A stretch of DNA of 64,000 nt from Agaricus subrufescens (GCA_029945375.1 CM057064.1:1178001-1242000), one strand, 5' to 3'; shown: positions 45,761 through 57,160, numbered from the stretch's first letter. Notes: generated by a model from the sequence alone, not told the origin. A program made the numbers and translations.

Positions 45761-46074
45761 TGTTACGACCTTATAGCGATTAGCTCAGGTTGCAACTTAA
45801 GGCAAAGACTTGAGAGCGATAAGGGAATATAGCGAGTTGGTAAAGCGTAAGGAATACAGAGTATAACTACGCTACTTATAGAAGAGTCGACTACCTATTA
45901 ATAGAAGGAGAAGTCGGGCTGAGTAAGTATACCCGAGGTGTCTGACTAACGGTGAGAGCATGGCTGAGTAAACATGGGAACATATAAGCAGATACGGTAA
46001 TGGTAGCATATGGTTGTGGAGCGGTAACATATGGGCCTGGGTCAGGGGACCGATAACAGAAATAGATCGTAACA
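45761..46074 (-). repeat. LTR of unit 1 (314 bp)
   Basis: On plus starts TGTTACGACC and ends GATCGTAACA. Nearly identical to the LTR of unit 3 and clearly different from that of unit 2 in its central part. The polypurine tract (minus GAACGGAGGGTGA, 46075-46087) directly precedes it in element orientation. Confidence 0.85.
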
Positions 46075-46109
46075 TCACCCTCCGTTCAGGCTTCGAGTAC
46101 CAAGAAGCA

Positions 46110-47048
46110 TCAATCGGTGAGCGCGAGGAGTAACTTGGCCTTCTTATCGGCGATGATCCACTTGTTGGTCTTTTCGCTCCAGCCGATAAAGTGGGGGGCG
46201 TTGTCGTTGCCGGATTTGACGTAGCGGACTTGCTCTCCTTTGTATCGGTCTTCGGTACCGTAGTTTTTCAACAACGCGGAGAGTATGACGGTCCAGTATG
46301 CGGGGCGATATTCGATTTCTCCACCGTGGGCAAAGGTGTAGTTGAAGGGAATGGCGAATTCGGTAGGGTTGGCGAAAGGGGGAATGTGTCGGAGATAGGT
46401 TTTCAATTTGATCATTTCATCGAGAATGTCGGGGTCGGCGATGTTACAAACTTTGACTTGCTTGGTCGGTGCGGGGGGAATATTTTCCTTATCGGAATCT
46501 TCATCCATCCGATCGCGCATGACGGTGGTGTAGTTGGGGACTGGGAGAGGTTCTTCGGGTTCCTGTTCGGGTTCTGGGGAAGCGGGTCTGGTGGGGGCGA
46601 ACTTCTGATAGGTATCGATCATTCGTTTGGCGGCGTTTCGGGTTTCTTCATTTCCTACGTCAGGGAGGGCACGGAGATGGTCGATAATGGCGCAACACAT
46701 TTTGTGGGAGCGATATTCGATGTTCATGGGAATGATGTGGGCGAGACTCTTCATGACGGCTCCGAATTCAGTGTGGAAGTCGTCATCATGTCCGATGACG
46801 GTGCGGATCGGTTGTACGGCGGTGAGGCAAGTGGTGTGTATGTTGGTGGCGGTCTCGTGCAGGGTTTTTCCTAGGTTGCGGGTGTATCCCAGGGCGTGGA
46901 GGAGTCTGAGGAGGTGGGTGCGGCGTTCGTTGATGTTGTAGACGGAGGAGAGGTAGTCTTCGTGAGGGCGTTGATCAAAGAGGGGATGGATGTGAGGGGG
47001 AATGGAGGATTGGGCAGTGGAAACAGAGGGTTGGGCGGAGGGGTTCAT
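46110..47048 (-). CDS. ORF Y, 312-aa accessory protein of chromovirus unit 1
   Basis: Intact 312-codon frame between pol and the 3' LTR, starting MNPSAQPSVSTAQSS. N-terminal two thirds are largely helical (HEDYLSSVYNINERRTHLL, CCAIIDHLRALPDVGNEET), then an acidic Pro-rich linker (PEPEQEPEEPLPVP, DEDSDKENIPP). The C-terminal part contains FAIPFNYTFAHGGEIEYRP, HFIGWSEKTNKW and ends KAKLLLALTD. No signal peptide, no transmembrane helix, no zinc finger, so it is not an env-like glycoprotein. I recognise no family. Unit 3 has the same length and almost the same sequence; unit 2 is frameshifted. Its position suggests expression from a spliced or internal transcript (inference). Confidence 0.7.
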   Translation of the reverse strand: MNPSAQPSVSTAQSSIPPHIHPLFDQRPHEDYLSSVYNINERRTHLLRLLHALGYTRNLGKTLHETATNIHTTCLTAVQPIRTVIGHDDDFHTEFGAVMKSLAHIIPMNIEYRSHKMCCAIIDHLRALPDVGNEETRNAAKRMIDTYQKFAPTRPASPEPEQEPEEPLPVPNYTTVMRDRMDEDSDKENIPPAPTKQVKVCNIADPDILDEMIKLKTYLRHIPPFANPTEFAIPFNYTFAHGGEIEYRPAYWTVILSALLKNYGTEDRYKGEQVRYVKSGNDNAPHFIGWSEKTNKWIIADKKAKLLLALTD

Positions 47049-47165
47049 AACTAGAGCTTCGAGTAGAGGGATGTACTTTGAGAGAGAAATGTTGGGCAGA
47101 TCGGATGAAGAAAGCGACAAACGGATTGATTTTATACTACTTTTTCCTCCCGATTAGGCAACTGA

Positions 47166-47575
47166 TTACTGTTGCTGGTTGTTTTCTTCTGCCTGTGCAT
47201 CCCACCATCTCCCCATGTTCCTGTTTGCGGCCCATCCGTGGGCGTTCGGGTTTATCTCCTCGGTGAGATCTCTCAAATCTTTTTCCATCGCTTCTAATTT
47301 CGCTCTGATTTTCTTAATCAGCATCCTCTCCGTTCTCATGACCTTGGTCATATGGTCTTTTCTCCTCTTCGGTTGGAGCGTTTACTCCGGTGGGTCGGTC
47401 GAGGATAAGGGGGAAGTAGGTGTGGCGTAGCGGTTGTCCACGTCGTTACCGCCGCGAGGATTTCCAACAGCTCTCGCTTGGCGGAACTGCGGAAAGAGTC
47501 GATGATGAGGTTGTGGTAGGCCTCGCGGTCGGTGCAGTTGGTGGAGGCGTCGGCGGTGTTTTGTTGAGTGTTCAT
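47166..47575 (-). pseudogene. ORF X of unit 1, frameshifted
   Basis: Starts ATG with MNTQQNTADAST and matches unit 3 ORF X through AYHNLIIDSFRSSAKREL. After AAVT single-base losses (relative to unit 3) shift the frame and reach a stop; the C-terminal part (LRDLTEEINPNAHGWAANRN) survives in another frame at 47166-47351. Broken. Confidence 0.65.
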
Positions 47576-47637
47576 GATGTCTTCTTCGAACCAATAGACG
47601 AATGCTATACCGTTGGCAGAGTGGATGGATATTCCTT

Positions 47638-50600
47638 TTATAGGTTGTTGTCAGTTCGGTACTTGTCCAGGATATCCTTGGCGTTCTCAAGGTCTGCTGC
47701 GGACTGCCATGTATCCTCGGAGTTGTCGTATCCTTTCCAGTGTACCAGGTATTGTATGCCTCGGCCTTTCTTTCGGTGTCCTCGGATTTCCTCAACTTCG
47801 TATTCTTCTTCGTTGTTAATAATGTCCGGTGGCGGCGGTGGGGCAGTTTTCTGACATTCGAATTCGGGTGGAATGAATTTGGTGAGGAGTGAAGAATGGA
47901 AGACGTCGTGGATTGCCCATGTTTCAGGTAATTTTAGGCGGAACGAGGTGTTTCCAACTGGTTCTAGAATTTCGAAGGGGCCGTATCTTTTGTTGTCCAT
48001 TTTTCCAGAAGGGCGGTTTGATCGTATGTTACTTGCTTCTAAGAAGACGAGATCTCCTTTGGATAGGGAAGGTTTCTGCCGTTTCAGGTTTCCTCTTTCA
48101 GACATGGTTTGGTTGTAGTCTTCCAAAGCGTTCCGGGCTTCTTCTCGGGTTTTCGCTAGTTCCGAGGCGAATTCGTTGGCGAGTGGATTTGCCGAGTTAA
48201 CGGTGAGGTTTCCTTTCCAAGGGTGAGTTCCATATGTCAAGAAGAACGGGGTTTGTTTGGTGGCAGCGTGGGTTTTGTCGTTGTATTGGAATTCGGCTGT
48301 GGGAAGCCATTTTGCCCAGTTGTTTTGTTTGTAGTTGACGAAGTTGCGTAGGTATGATTCCACTTCTTGGTTAATCCTTTCCGTTTGCCCATCGGTTTGC
48401 GGGTGGTATGCGGTGGATAGGTTTCTTTCGATACCTAGCGCCGTGCAGAGTTCTTTCATGAATTTTGATGCGAACTGGGGTCCTCGGTCGCTAATAATAC
48501 GCTTAGGGATTCCATGAATGCGCCAGACTTCCCTCTTGTAGATTTCGGCTAGCTGTTTAGACGTGAGAGAGGTTTCGGTGGGGATTAGGTGAATCATTTT
48601 GGAAAATCGATCGACTATGACCAGTATGGCATCGTGTTCCTCGGATTTAGGCAGGGGTCCGATCATGTCAATGGAGATTTCTTGCCAGGGGAGTTCGGGG
48701 ATCGGTAGTGGATTGAGTGCGATGTGACCTGGTTGACGAATGATCTTGTTCTTTTGGCATTCCGTGCATCCTTTCACAAATCGTTTGACGTCAGTCTTGA
48801 TGGTGGGCCACCAGAAGGTTCGTTTTAGAAGTTCGAGCATGCGGTAAGTTCCGGGGTGTCCGATGTCGGGTGGGTTATGGTGATCGAGTAGAATAGTTTC
48901 TCGAAGTTTCGGTTCGTCTGGGACGTAGATTTTTCCATTTCGATAAGTGATTCCGTTTTCTTCCCAGAATAGTTCGGGTCGTTTGTTTTTCTCCTGAGAT
49001 ACGCGGTGTTCGGGTTTTGGGGAGTTTCGAATTGCGTTTAAGATGTGGGAGTCCGTGGAGATGCTGAAGTTTCGGTTCTGGAGGAGGGTTATTTCTAGCG
49101 ACGTGGGTAATTCGGATAGGGTTCTGATTAACATGCGGTCTTTGAACATCTCGATTTTGGGGGTGTCTTCTTCGATTTCATGTCTGAAGAGTCTTGAGAG
49201 GATGTCGGCTTTGATGTTGGTTTTTCCTGGGATATGTCGGAGTAAGTAGTCATATTCTTGTAGCATGAGGTACCATCGGGCTTGTCGGGCGTTGAGTTTC
49301 TGGGGTTCTCGGAAGTATTTTAGGTTTTCGTGGTCGGTCCAAATCTCGAATTGATGTTTGGCATCTAGCAGATAGTGTCTCCAGTTCTTGATTGCTTTGA
49401 CTATGGCAAGGAGTTCTTTGTCGTAGATTTCGTAGTTCTTTTCTGCGTCGGTGAGGGCTTTGGACATGAAGGCGACTGGGTGCCATTTTCCCTCTTGTTC
49501 CTGGGATAGAACTGCTCCGATTCCTACATTGGATGCGTCGGTTTCGAGTCTGAATTTTCCTTCGTTGTCTGGTAGGGCTAGGACGGGTTCATTGGTGATG
49601 GCGGTTTTGATGGCTTCGAAAGCGTTTTGTTCCTCGGCGGTCCATTTCCAGGGTTTTGGGGTCTTACCTCCCTTCAAGGCATTGAGCGGTGCAGCGAGAG
49701 TGCTAAAGTCTTGAATGAAGCGTCGGTAGAAATTTGCGAAGCCGATGAACCGTTCGACGTCCTTTACGCAGGTTGGTGTTTTCCAGTTCCGGACCGATTC
49801 GACTTTTTCCGTTTCCATGCTTGCCTGACCGTCTCCTATAACCGTTCCGAGCATTGAGATTTTGGTTGCATTAAACTCGCATTTGGTTCGTTTGAAGCAT
49901 AGGTTGTTCTCATCCGCTATTTTTAGAAATCGCAATGTCCGTTCTTCTAGTTCGGGGAGTGAGTCGGCAGGAATGGCGAAATCGTCTATGTAGTTGACCA
50001 GGGAACCGTCTTGGATCATTTCGCGGAATATGGTGGTCATCCACCGAGAGAAGGTTGCAGGGGAGTTGCACATTCCGAAAAACATTACCGTAGGTTCGAA
50101 TAGTCCTCTGTTGGTTAAGATTGCGCCTTTCCATTCGTCTCCTTCCTTAATCCTTACGTTGTTGTATCCCCAGATGATGTCGAGCTTGTTGAAGTATTTG
50201 GCGTGTTTAAGCTTTCCGATCACTTCGCTAATGAGTGGTAGGGGGGTCTTGTCCTTGATGGTGACTTCGTTGAGTTTCCGATAGTCTTGACATAATCGTA
50301 GAGATCCATCTTTTTTAGGTACAAAGAAACACGGGGCGGCGTAAGGGCTTTTGGATGGTCGGATTCGGTTAGAGGCCAGATTTTCATCCAAGAATTTGTT
50401 GAGCTCGATTTCCTCCTTCGGAGTCATTTCGTAGACCTTTGCGTCGATTTCGTTTGGGGCGTCCGGGAGTAGATTGACCTCGTGGTCCCATTGGGTTCGT
50501 TTTGGTAGTTTATCGAAGTTCTTTTTGTTGAAGAGGTGGGTATAAGGTCTCATGTATTCAGGTAAGTCGAGGGGATTGGTCGGATCGGGTTCCTTTTCTT

Positions 50601-51151
50601 CTTCGAAGTCTTCCCATTTGGTTTGAAGTCGTCGTAGGTGTTCCGGTAGTGAGAAGTTGGTGTGTTTGATTGAGCAATCGGGTGGGCATCTTGAGAAGGT
50701 TACAGTTCCTCGATTCCAGTCGATTTCCGGGTTGTGTTTGGTTAACCAGTCATGTCCAATGAAGATATCCGCCGAGTCTAGTTCGGCTACGACTGCGTCG
50801 ATAGTTTCTTGGTGTCCTTCTATGTTTAGGTCCAGATTGACGAATTTGGTGATGGGTTCTTTTCCGCTTGGGGTACCGTCGGCGTTGGTCGCTTGGATGG
50901 GATGATCGAGTTTATGGGTGGGGATTTTCTGTTTATAGACGGTTCGTTTGTCGATACAGGTGTGGGTGCATCCCGAGTCAAGCATGGTTTTGGCTTGGAA
51001 CGTTTCTCCATTAGGTTTGGTGATTTCCGGTTTGAGTATTAACTCCTGCACTCCTAGTCGTTTCTGAGGGCAAACATATCGATTTCTCATACGGCTAGAT
51101 ACATTGGTTCGTAAGTTCGTGCCTACTCCGAACCTTTGGGAAAATCCTGTT
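47638..51151 (-). CDS. pol: Chromovirus pol, unit 1, open throughout
   Basis: Continuous pol frame of ~1,170 codons in the -1 frame relative to gag. Order: protease (TMLDSGCTHTCID), reverse transcriptase (FVPKKDGSLRLCQDYRKLN, KLDIIWGYNNVRI, catalytic box NYIDDFAIPAD), RNase H (LETDASNVGIGAVLSQEQ, YDKELLAIVKAIKNWRHYL), integrase with HHCC finger (GHPGTYRMLELL, CTECQKNK) and DDE residues (ISIDMIGPLP, IISDRGPQFA, AYHPQTDGQTERINQEVESY), and C-terminal chromodomain (YEVEEIRGHRKK, QYLVHWKGYDNSEDTWQ). All catalytic residues I can check are present. The frame stays open further upstream to 51255, but there it overlaps the gag zinc knuckles in another frame. Could supply enzymes in trans if expressed, but its own gag end is truncated. 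Confidence 0.85.
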
Positions 51152-51846
51152 GAGTTTCTTCGGCTGTTCCTTCTTCTCCGGTGGTAATAGCGCGAATCTT
51201 GGTTTGTTTCTTGGGGCTTCGGCATACTTTGGCGATGTGGCCGGGTTTGCCACAATTATAGCATTCGATGTTGGATCTTCCCGATCCTCCTCGGCATTCC
51301 TTCTTAATGTGTCCGAACTTTCCGCATTTGAGGCACTTAGGCCTCCCGTTTGCATCCCATTCCAGCTTTCTGGCTCCTATTTCCATGGGTTGTCCACTTC
51401 CTCCATAAGTGACACCAGTGGCAGTGCGATGATCGTTTCTTCGTTTTTCGGTAGATTCCCATCCTTTTCCGACGGATCCTATGGCAGCGATCCATCCTTT
51501 GAGAGTGGTGGGAATAGAGGACGGTGGATATCCCAATATGGTGTGGATGATGTCGGGTCTGGTATGGTTCTTTAAAAGATAGAGCGCGTGGTCCTCGTTG
51601 GTTCCAGATTGACTAATGAGAGCGGTGAATTTGACCAGGAAATCATTGGTGTGGGTGTTTCCTTGTTTGTACGTTTCGATCTTTTCTTTGGCAATCTCCT
51701 TTTCGTTTCCGGGTGAGAAGCGTCTACTATTTCTGAGAAAAGTGTTCCGGTCTGCGGGTGTAGATCCAGTTGTGCTTTGTCTCCCAATGTTTAGCGAACC
51801 ATCCCCGGGATTTCTCCGCGGAGGCGGTTGGTGGCGATGAGGATCT
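51123..51846 (-). pseudogene. gag: Truncated gag, unit 1
   Basis: C-terminal part of gag: EKEIAKEKIETYKQGNTHT, DFLVKFTALISQSG, two CCHC knuckles (CLKCGKFGHIKKEC and CYNCGKPGHIAKVC), stop TAG at 51123-51125. The N-terminal half is missing because the frame runs straight into the tip of the unit 2 LTR at 51846/51847. Compared with unit 2 the stretch around 51720-51790 is scrambled by small indels, so this copy is further decayed. Confidence 0.75.
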
Positions 51847-52138
51847 TGTTGACACCTTATAGCGATTAGCTCAGGTTGCAACTTAAGGCAAAGACTTGAG
51901 AGCGATAAGGGAATATAGCGAGTTGGTAAAGCGTAAGGAAATACAGAGTATCACTATGCTACTTATAGAAGAGTCGACTACCTAATAATAGAAGTAGAAG
52001 TCGGGCTGAGTAAGTATACCCAAGGAGTCTGACTAACGATGAGAACAAGTACACAAGATAGGCAAGGCGAGCATATGGATGTGGAGTAGTAACATATGGT
52101 CCTGGGTCAGGGGACAATAACGGAAATAGATCGTAACA
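51847..52138 (-). repeat. LTR of unit 2 (292 bp)
   Basis: Shares both ends with the other LTRs but is ~22 bp shorter and differs in the centre (agaacaagtacacaagatag in place of the unit 1/3 sequence). The first bases read TGTTGACACC instead of TGTTACGACC. Confidence 0.8.
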
Positions 52139-52173
52139 TCACCCTCCGTTCAGGCTTTGAGCACCGAGAAGCA

Positions 52174-53109
52174 TCAATCGGTGAGTGCGAGGAGTAGTTT
52201 GGCCTTTTTATCGGCGATTATCCACTTGTTGGTCTTTTCGCTCCAACCGATAAAGTGGGCGTTGTGGTTGCACGTGATTTGACGTAGCGGACTTGCTTTC
52301 TCCTTTGTATCGGTCTTGAATTTTGTAGTTTTCAACAACAGGAAGTATGACGGTCCAGTATGCGGGGCGATATTCGATTTCTCCACCGTGGGCAAAGGTG
52401 TAGTTGAAGGGAATGGCGAATTCGGTAGGGTTGGCGAAAGGGGGAATGTGTCGGAGATAGGTTTTCAATTTGATCATTTCATCGAGAATGTCGGGGTCGG
52501 CGATGTTACAAACTTTGACTTGCTTGGTCGGTGCGGGGGAATATTTTCCTTATCGGAATCTTCATCCATCCGATCGCGCATGACGGTGGTGTAGTTGGGG
52601 ACGGGGAGAGGTTCTTCGGGCTCCTGCTCGGGTTCTGGGGAAGCGGGTCTGGTGGGGGCGAACTTCTGATAGGTATCAATCATTCGTTTGGCGGCGTTTC
52701 GGGTTTCTTCATTTCCTACATCAGGGAGGGCACGGAGATGGTCGATAATGGCGCAGCACATTTTGTGGGATCGATATTCGATGTTCATGGGGATGATGTG
52801 GGCGAGACTCTTCATGACGGCTCCGAATTCAGTGTGGAAGTCATCATCATGTCCGATGACGGTGCGGATCGGTTGTACGGCGGTGAGGCAAGTGGTATGT
52901 ATGTTGGTGGCGGTTTTGTGCAGGGTTTTTCCTAGGTTGCGGGTGTATCCCAGGGCGTGGAGGAGTCTGAGGAGGTGGGTGCGGCGTTCGTTGATGTTGT
53001 AGACGGAGGAGAGGTAATCTTCGTGAGGGCGTTGATCAAAGAGGGGGTGGACGTGAGGGGGAATGGAGGGTTGGGCAGTGGAAACAGAGGGTTGGGTGGA
53101 GGAGTTCAT
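52174..53109 (-). pseudogene. ORF Y of unit 2, frameshifted
   Basis: Starts MNSSTQPSVSTAQPS and is open for 211 codons, then a one-base loss in a G run near 52540 (five G instead of six) shifts the frame and stops after PTFSMK. Downstream parts (EMIKLKTYLRHIPPFANP, HFIGWSEKTNKW) persist in other frames. Sequence before the lesion is almost identical to unit 3. Confidence 0.7.
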
Positions 53110-53229
53110 AACTAGAGCTTCGAGAAGAGGGATGTACTTTGAGAGAGAAATGTTGGGCAGGTTGGATGAAAAAGAGCGACAAACGGGTTGGGTTTTATAT
53201 TACTTTCCTCCTCCCGATTAGGCAACTAT

Positions 53230-53652
53230 TTACTGTTGCTGATTGTTTTCATCGTCCTGTGGTACTTCCTGTGGTACCCATCCGTTCTCCCACGTTCCTC
53301 CGTTAGCGGCCCATCCGAGGGCGTTTGGGTTTATCTCCTTGGTGAGATCTCTCAACTCTTCCTCCATCATCTGCAACTTCCTGATGATCTTCTTGATCAT
53401 CTGCCTCTCTCCTTCCTCATGACCTTTACCATGTGGTCTTTTTCCCGCTTCCCGGTCGCCTGGTTTACTCCTTTGGGCGATGTCATAGATAGAGGGACGT
53501 AGGTGTGGGCGTAGCGGACATCCCGTCCGTTCGCTGTAGATTTCGATGAGCTCTCGTTTGGCAGAGCTTAGGAAAGAGAGTCGATGATAGAGGTTGTGGT
53601 AGGCCTCTTGTTCGGTGGAGGGGAGGGTTTCGGCGGTGTTTTGGGAGCTCAT
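53230..53652 (-). pseudogene. ORF X of unit 2, internally shifted but open
   Basis: Open for 140 codons, but the segment after EAYHNL (YHRLSFLSS instead of IIDSFRSS) and the centre are read out of frame by paired small indels before returning to ERQMIKKIIRKLQMMEEELR and ending DENNQQQ. Protein probably impaired. Confidence 0.6.
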
Positions 53653-53716
53653 GATGTCTTCTTCGAACGATAGACGATGCTATACCGGTAGTTGTGTGGT
53701 GGGTTTCCTTTTATAT

Positions 53717-56700
53717 TCACAGGAGGTTGTTGTGTTTCCTATATTCAGATAGAAGATCCTGTGCGTTCTCAAGGTCGGTTGTGGATTGCCATGTATCCTC
53801 GGAGTTGTCATAACCTTTCCAGTGTACCAGGTATTGAGTTCCTCGGCCTTTCTTCCTATGTCCACGGATCTCCCCTACTTTGTATTCTTCTTCGTTGTTA
53901 ATAATATCCGGGGGGGGTGGAGGTGGAGTCTTTTGACAGTTGAATTCGGGTTCGTTGAACTTGGTGAGAAGAGAGGAGTGGAAAACGTCATGTATGGCCC
54001 AAGTTTCAGGTAATTTTAGGCGGAAAGAAGTTTCTCCAATGGGTTCCAGGATTTCGAAGGGTCCGTATCGTTTGTTGTCAAATTTTCCTGAGGGACGGTT
54101 TGATCGTATGTTAGTTGCTTCTAGGAAAACTAGATCTCCTTTTGATAAAGGGTTTTTCTGTCGTTTCAAGTTTCCGCGTTTGGACATGGTGGAGTTGTAT
54201 TCTTCTAGAGCTGCTTGTGCTTCGTTTCGGGTTTTCTCTAATTCCGCCGTGAAGTCGCTGGCCAGGGGGTTGTCCGAGTTAACGGTTAGGTTTCCTTTCC
54301 ACGGATGGATACCATAAGTGAGGAAGAACGGGGTTTGCTTGGTTGCGGCGTGGGTTTTGTCATTATATTGGAATTCCGCGGTGGGGAGCCATTTTGCCCA
54401 ATCGTTTTGTTTGTAGTTGACGAAGTTTTGCAGGTAGGATTCGACTTCTTGGTTAATCCTTTCAGTTTGACCGTCGGTTTGGGGGTGGTAGGCAGTAGAC
54501 AGGTTTCTTTCAATTCCTAGGGCGGAGCATAATTCCTTCATAAATTTGGAGGCGAACTGGGGGCCTCTGTCACTAATGATACGCTTGGGTATTCCGTGTA
54601 TGCGCCAGATGTCTTTCTTGTAGATTTCGGCTAGTTGTCTTGACGTGAGAGAAGTTTCGGTGGGAATGAGGTGGATCATTTTGGAGAAGCGGTCGACAAT
54701 TATGAGTATGGCATCGTGGTTCTCGGATTTGGGTAGGGGGCCGATCATGTCTATGGATATTTCTTGCCATGGTGTTTCGGGGATGGGTAGGGGTTTGAGG
54801 GGTGTGTGACCGGGTTGTCGGTTGATCTTGTTTTTCTGGCATTCGGTACATCCTTTCACAAATCTTTTGACGTCCGTTTTGATCGTGGGCCACCAGTAGG
54901 TTCGCTTCACAAGTTCGAGCATGCGGTAGGACCCGGGGTGTCCGGTATTGGGTGGGTCGTGGTGGTCCAAAAGTATGGATTCTCGCAGTTTGGGTTCATC
55001 TGGTACATAGATTTTCCCATTTCGGTAGATTATGCCGTTTTCTTCCCAGAATTGATCGGGTCTTTTGTTCTTTTCTTGGACGACACGGTTTTCTTGATAT
55101 TTGGAGTTACTAATTTGTTTTAGGACGTCGGGGTCCGCGGAGATCGAGAAATTTCGATTTAGGAGCATGGTGGTTTCTAATGAGGTGGGGATTTCGGATA
55201 AGGTCCGTAGGATAATGCGGTCTTTGAACATCTCGATTTGGGTTTCTTCTTCAGGGTTTTCGTGTCGGAAAAGTCTGGATAGGATGTCGGCTTTGACGTT
55301 AGTTTTGCCGGGAATGTGTCGGAGTAAGTAGTCGTATTCTTGAAGCATGAGGTACCATCGGGCTTGGCGGGCGTTTAGCTTTTGTGGTTCACGGAAGTAT
55401 TTGAGGTTTTCGTGGTCGGTCCAGATTTCGAATTGGTGTTTGGCATCTAGCAGGTAATGTCTCCAGTTCTTGATTGCTTTGACTATGGCGAGAAGTTCTT
55501 TGTCGTAGATTTCGTAGTTCTTTTCTGCGTCGGTGAGGGCTTTGGACATGAAGGCGACTGGGTGCCATTTTCCTTCTTGTTCTTGGGATAGGACTGCTCC
55601 AATTCCTACGTTGGATGCATCGGTTTCGAGTCTGAATTTTCCTTCGTTGTCTGGTAGGGCTAGGACGGGTTCATTGGTGATGGCGGTTTTGATGGCTTCG
55701 AAAGCGTTTTGTTCCTCGGCGGTCCATTTCCAGGGTTTTGGGGTCTTACCTCCCTTCAAGGCATTGAGCGGTGCAGCGAGAGTGCTAAAGTCTTGAATAA
55801 AGCGTCGGTAGAAATTTGCAAAACCGATAAACCGTTCGACGTCCTTTACGCAGGTCGGTGTTTTCCAGTTCCGGACCGATTCGACCTTTTCAGTTTCCAT
55901 GCTAGCTTGACCGTCTCCTATAACCGTTCCGAGCATCGAGATCTTGGTTGCATTGAACTCGCATTTGGTTCGTTTGAAGCATAGGTTGTTGTCGTCCGCT
56001 ATTTTTAGGAATCGTAATGTCCGTTCTTCTAGTTCGGGGAGCGAGTCGGCAGGAATGGCGAAATCGTCTATGTAGTTGACTAGTGAACCGTCTTGGATCA
56101 TTTCTCTGAAAATGGTGGTCATCCAGCGAGAGAAAGTGGCTGGTGAGTTGCACATTCCGAAGAACATGACCGTTGGTTCGAAAAGTCCTCTGTTGGTGAG
56201 GATAGCTCCTTTCCATTCGTCTCCTTCCTTGATTCGTACATTGTTATAACCCCAGATGATGTCGAGTTTGTTGAAGTATTTGGCGTGTTTTAATTTCCCG
56301 ATGACCTCGCTGATTAGTGGTAGGGGGGTTTTGTCTTTTATGGTAGCCGAGTTGAGTTTGCGATAATCCTGGCATAGCCTTAGTGAGCCGTCTTTTTTGG
56401 GGACAAAGAAGCAGGGCGCAGCGTAAGGGCTTTTAGACGGTCTGATGCGCTTGGTGGCGAGGTTTTCATCCAGGAATTTATTGAGCTCGATTTCTTCCTT
56501 CGGAGTCATTTCGTACACCTTTGCGTCGATTTCGTTTGGGGCGTCCGGGAGTAGGTTGACCTCGTGGTCCCATTGTGTTCGTTTCGGTAGTTTGTCGAAG
56601 TTTTTCTTGTTGAAGAGGTGGGTGTATGGTCTCATGTATTCAGGTAGATCAAGGGGGTTGGTCGGGTCGGGTTCCTTTTCTTCTTCGAAGTCTTCCCATT

Positions 56701-57160
56701 TGGTTTGAAGTCGTCGTAGGTGTTCCGGTAGTGAGAAGTTGGTGTGTTTGATTGAGCACTCGGGTGGACATCTTGAGAAGGTCACAGTTCCTCGGTTCCA
56801 GTCGATTTCCGGGTTGTGTTTGGTTAACCAATCATGTCCAATGAAAATGTCCGCTGAGTCCAGTTCGGCTACAACTGCGTCGATAGTTTCTTGGTGTCCT
56901 TCTATATTTAGATCCAGGTTGACGAATTTCGTGATGGGTTCTTTTCCGCTTGGGGTACCGTCGGCGTTGGTTGCTTGGATGGGGTGGTCGAGTTTATGGG
57001 TGGGGATCTTTTGTTTGTGGACGGTTCTTTTGTCGATACAAGTGTGGGTGCACCCTGAGTCGAGCATGGTTTTGGCTTGGAACGTTTCTCCGTTAGGTTT
57101 GGTGATTTCCGGTTTGAGTATTAACTCCTGCACTCCTAGTCGTTTCTGAGGGCAAACATA
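53717..57160 (-). CDS. pol: Chromovirus pol, unit 2, open
   Basis: Open from ELILKPEITKPNGE to the chromodomain end SEYRKHNNLL, about 1,140 codons, with the same motifs as unit 1: protease LDSGCTHTCID, RT box NYIDDFAIPAD, RNase H, integrase and chromodomain. It differs from units 1 and 3 mainly in the RNase H-integrase linker (SLETTMLLNRNFSISADP, KQISNSKYQENRV). Here pol shares one frame with gag and is separated from it only by a TGA at 57161-57163, where units 1 and 3 have CGA. A rare readthrough product is conceivable, but the CpG context makes a decay mutation more likely. Confidence 0.8.
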   Translation of the reverse strand, partial: YVCPQKRLGVQELILKPEITKPNGETFQAKTMLDSGCTHTCIDKRTVHKQKIPTHKLDHPIQATNADGTPSGKEPITKFVNLDLNIEGHQETIDAVVAELDSADIFIGHDWLTKHNPEIDWNRGTVTFSRCPPECSIKHTNFSLPEHLRRLQTKWEDFEEEKEPDPTNPLDLPEYMRPYTHLFNKKNFDKLPKRTQWDHEVNLLPDAPNEIDAKVYEMTPKEEIELNKFLDENLATKRIRPSKSPYAAPCFFVPKKDGSLRLCQDYRKLNSATIKDKTPLPLISEVIGKLKHAKYFNKLDIIWGYNNVRIKEGDEWKGAILTNRGLFEPTVMFFGMCNSPATFSRWMTTIFREMIQDGSLVNYIDDFAIPADSLPELEERTLRFLKIADDNNLCFKRTKCEFNATKISMLGTVIGDGQASMETEKVESVRNWKTPTCVKDVERFIGFANFYRRFIQDFSTLAAPLNALKGGKTPKPWKWTAEEQNAFEAIKTAITNEPVLALPDNEGKFRLETDASNVGIGAVLSQEQEGKWHPVAFMSKALTDAEKNYEIYDKELLAIVKAIKNWRHYLLDAKHQFEIWTDHENLKYFREPQKLNARQARWYLMLQEYDYLLRHIPGKTNVKADILSRLFRHENPEEETQIEMFKDRIILRTLSEIPTSLETTMLLNRNFSISADPDVLKQISNSKYQENRVVQEKNKRPDQFWEENGIIYRNGKIYVPDEPKLRESILLDHHDPPNTGHPGSYRMLELVKRTYWWPTIKTDVKRFVKGCTECQKNKINRQPGHTPLKPLPIPETPWQEISIDMIGPLPKSENHDAILIIVDRFSKMIHLIPTETSLTSRQLAEIYKKDIWRIHGIPKRIISDRGPQFASKFMKELCSALGIERNLSTAYHPQTDGQTERINQEVESYLQNFVNYKQNDWAKWLPTAEFQYNDKTHAATKQTPFFLTYGIHPWKGNLTVNSDNPLASDFTAELEKTRNEAQAALEEYNSTMSKRGNLKRQKNPLSKGDLVFLEATNIRSNRPSGKFDNKRYGPFEILEPIGETSFRLKLPETWAIHDVFHSSLLTKFNEPEFNCQKTPPPPPPDIINNEEEYKVGEIRGHRKKGRGTQYLVHWKGYDNSEDTWQSTTDLENAQDLLSEYRKHNNLL

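Larger units (their letters stand above)
45761..51846 (-). mobile_element. Chromovirus array, unit 1 (6086 bp)
   Basis: First of three head-to-tail units. In element orientation (minus): truncated gag, pol, ORF X, ORF Y, polypurine tract, LTR. No PBS, 5' UTR or gag start. The LTR at the left lies against a DDE transposase fragment; the gag end at the right is fused to the LTR of unit 2. In this unit pol and ORF Y are open, while gag and ORF X are damaged. Confidence 0.85.

Noticed and set aside
46191..46874. Gly/Val-rich 227-codon plus ORF (also 58368-59051)
   Set aside because: Mirror of ORF Y on the opposite strand; composition is what an antisense reading of that gene gives.
46110..47120. 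336-aa version of ORF Y in unit 1
   Set aside because: The extra 24 residues start at a TTG; the ATG at 47048 gives 312 aa, the same as unit 3.
49451..49714. Plus-strand ORF repeated in all three array units
   Set aside because: Antisense shadow of the RT/RNase H region of pol; repeated only because pol is repeated.
47638..51255. Reading the N-terminal residues before 51151 as part of pol
   Set aside because: That stretch overlaps the gag zinc knuckles in another frame and does not resemble any pol domain.
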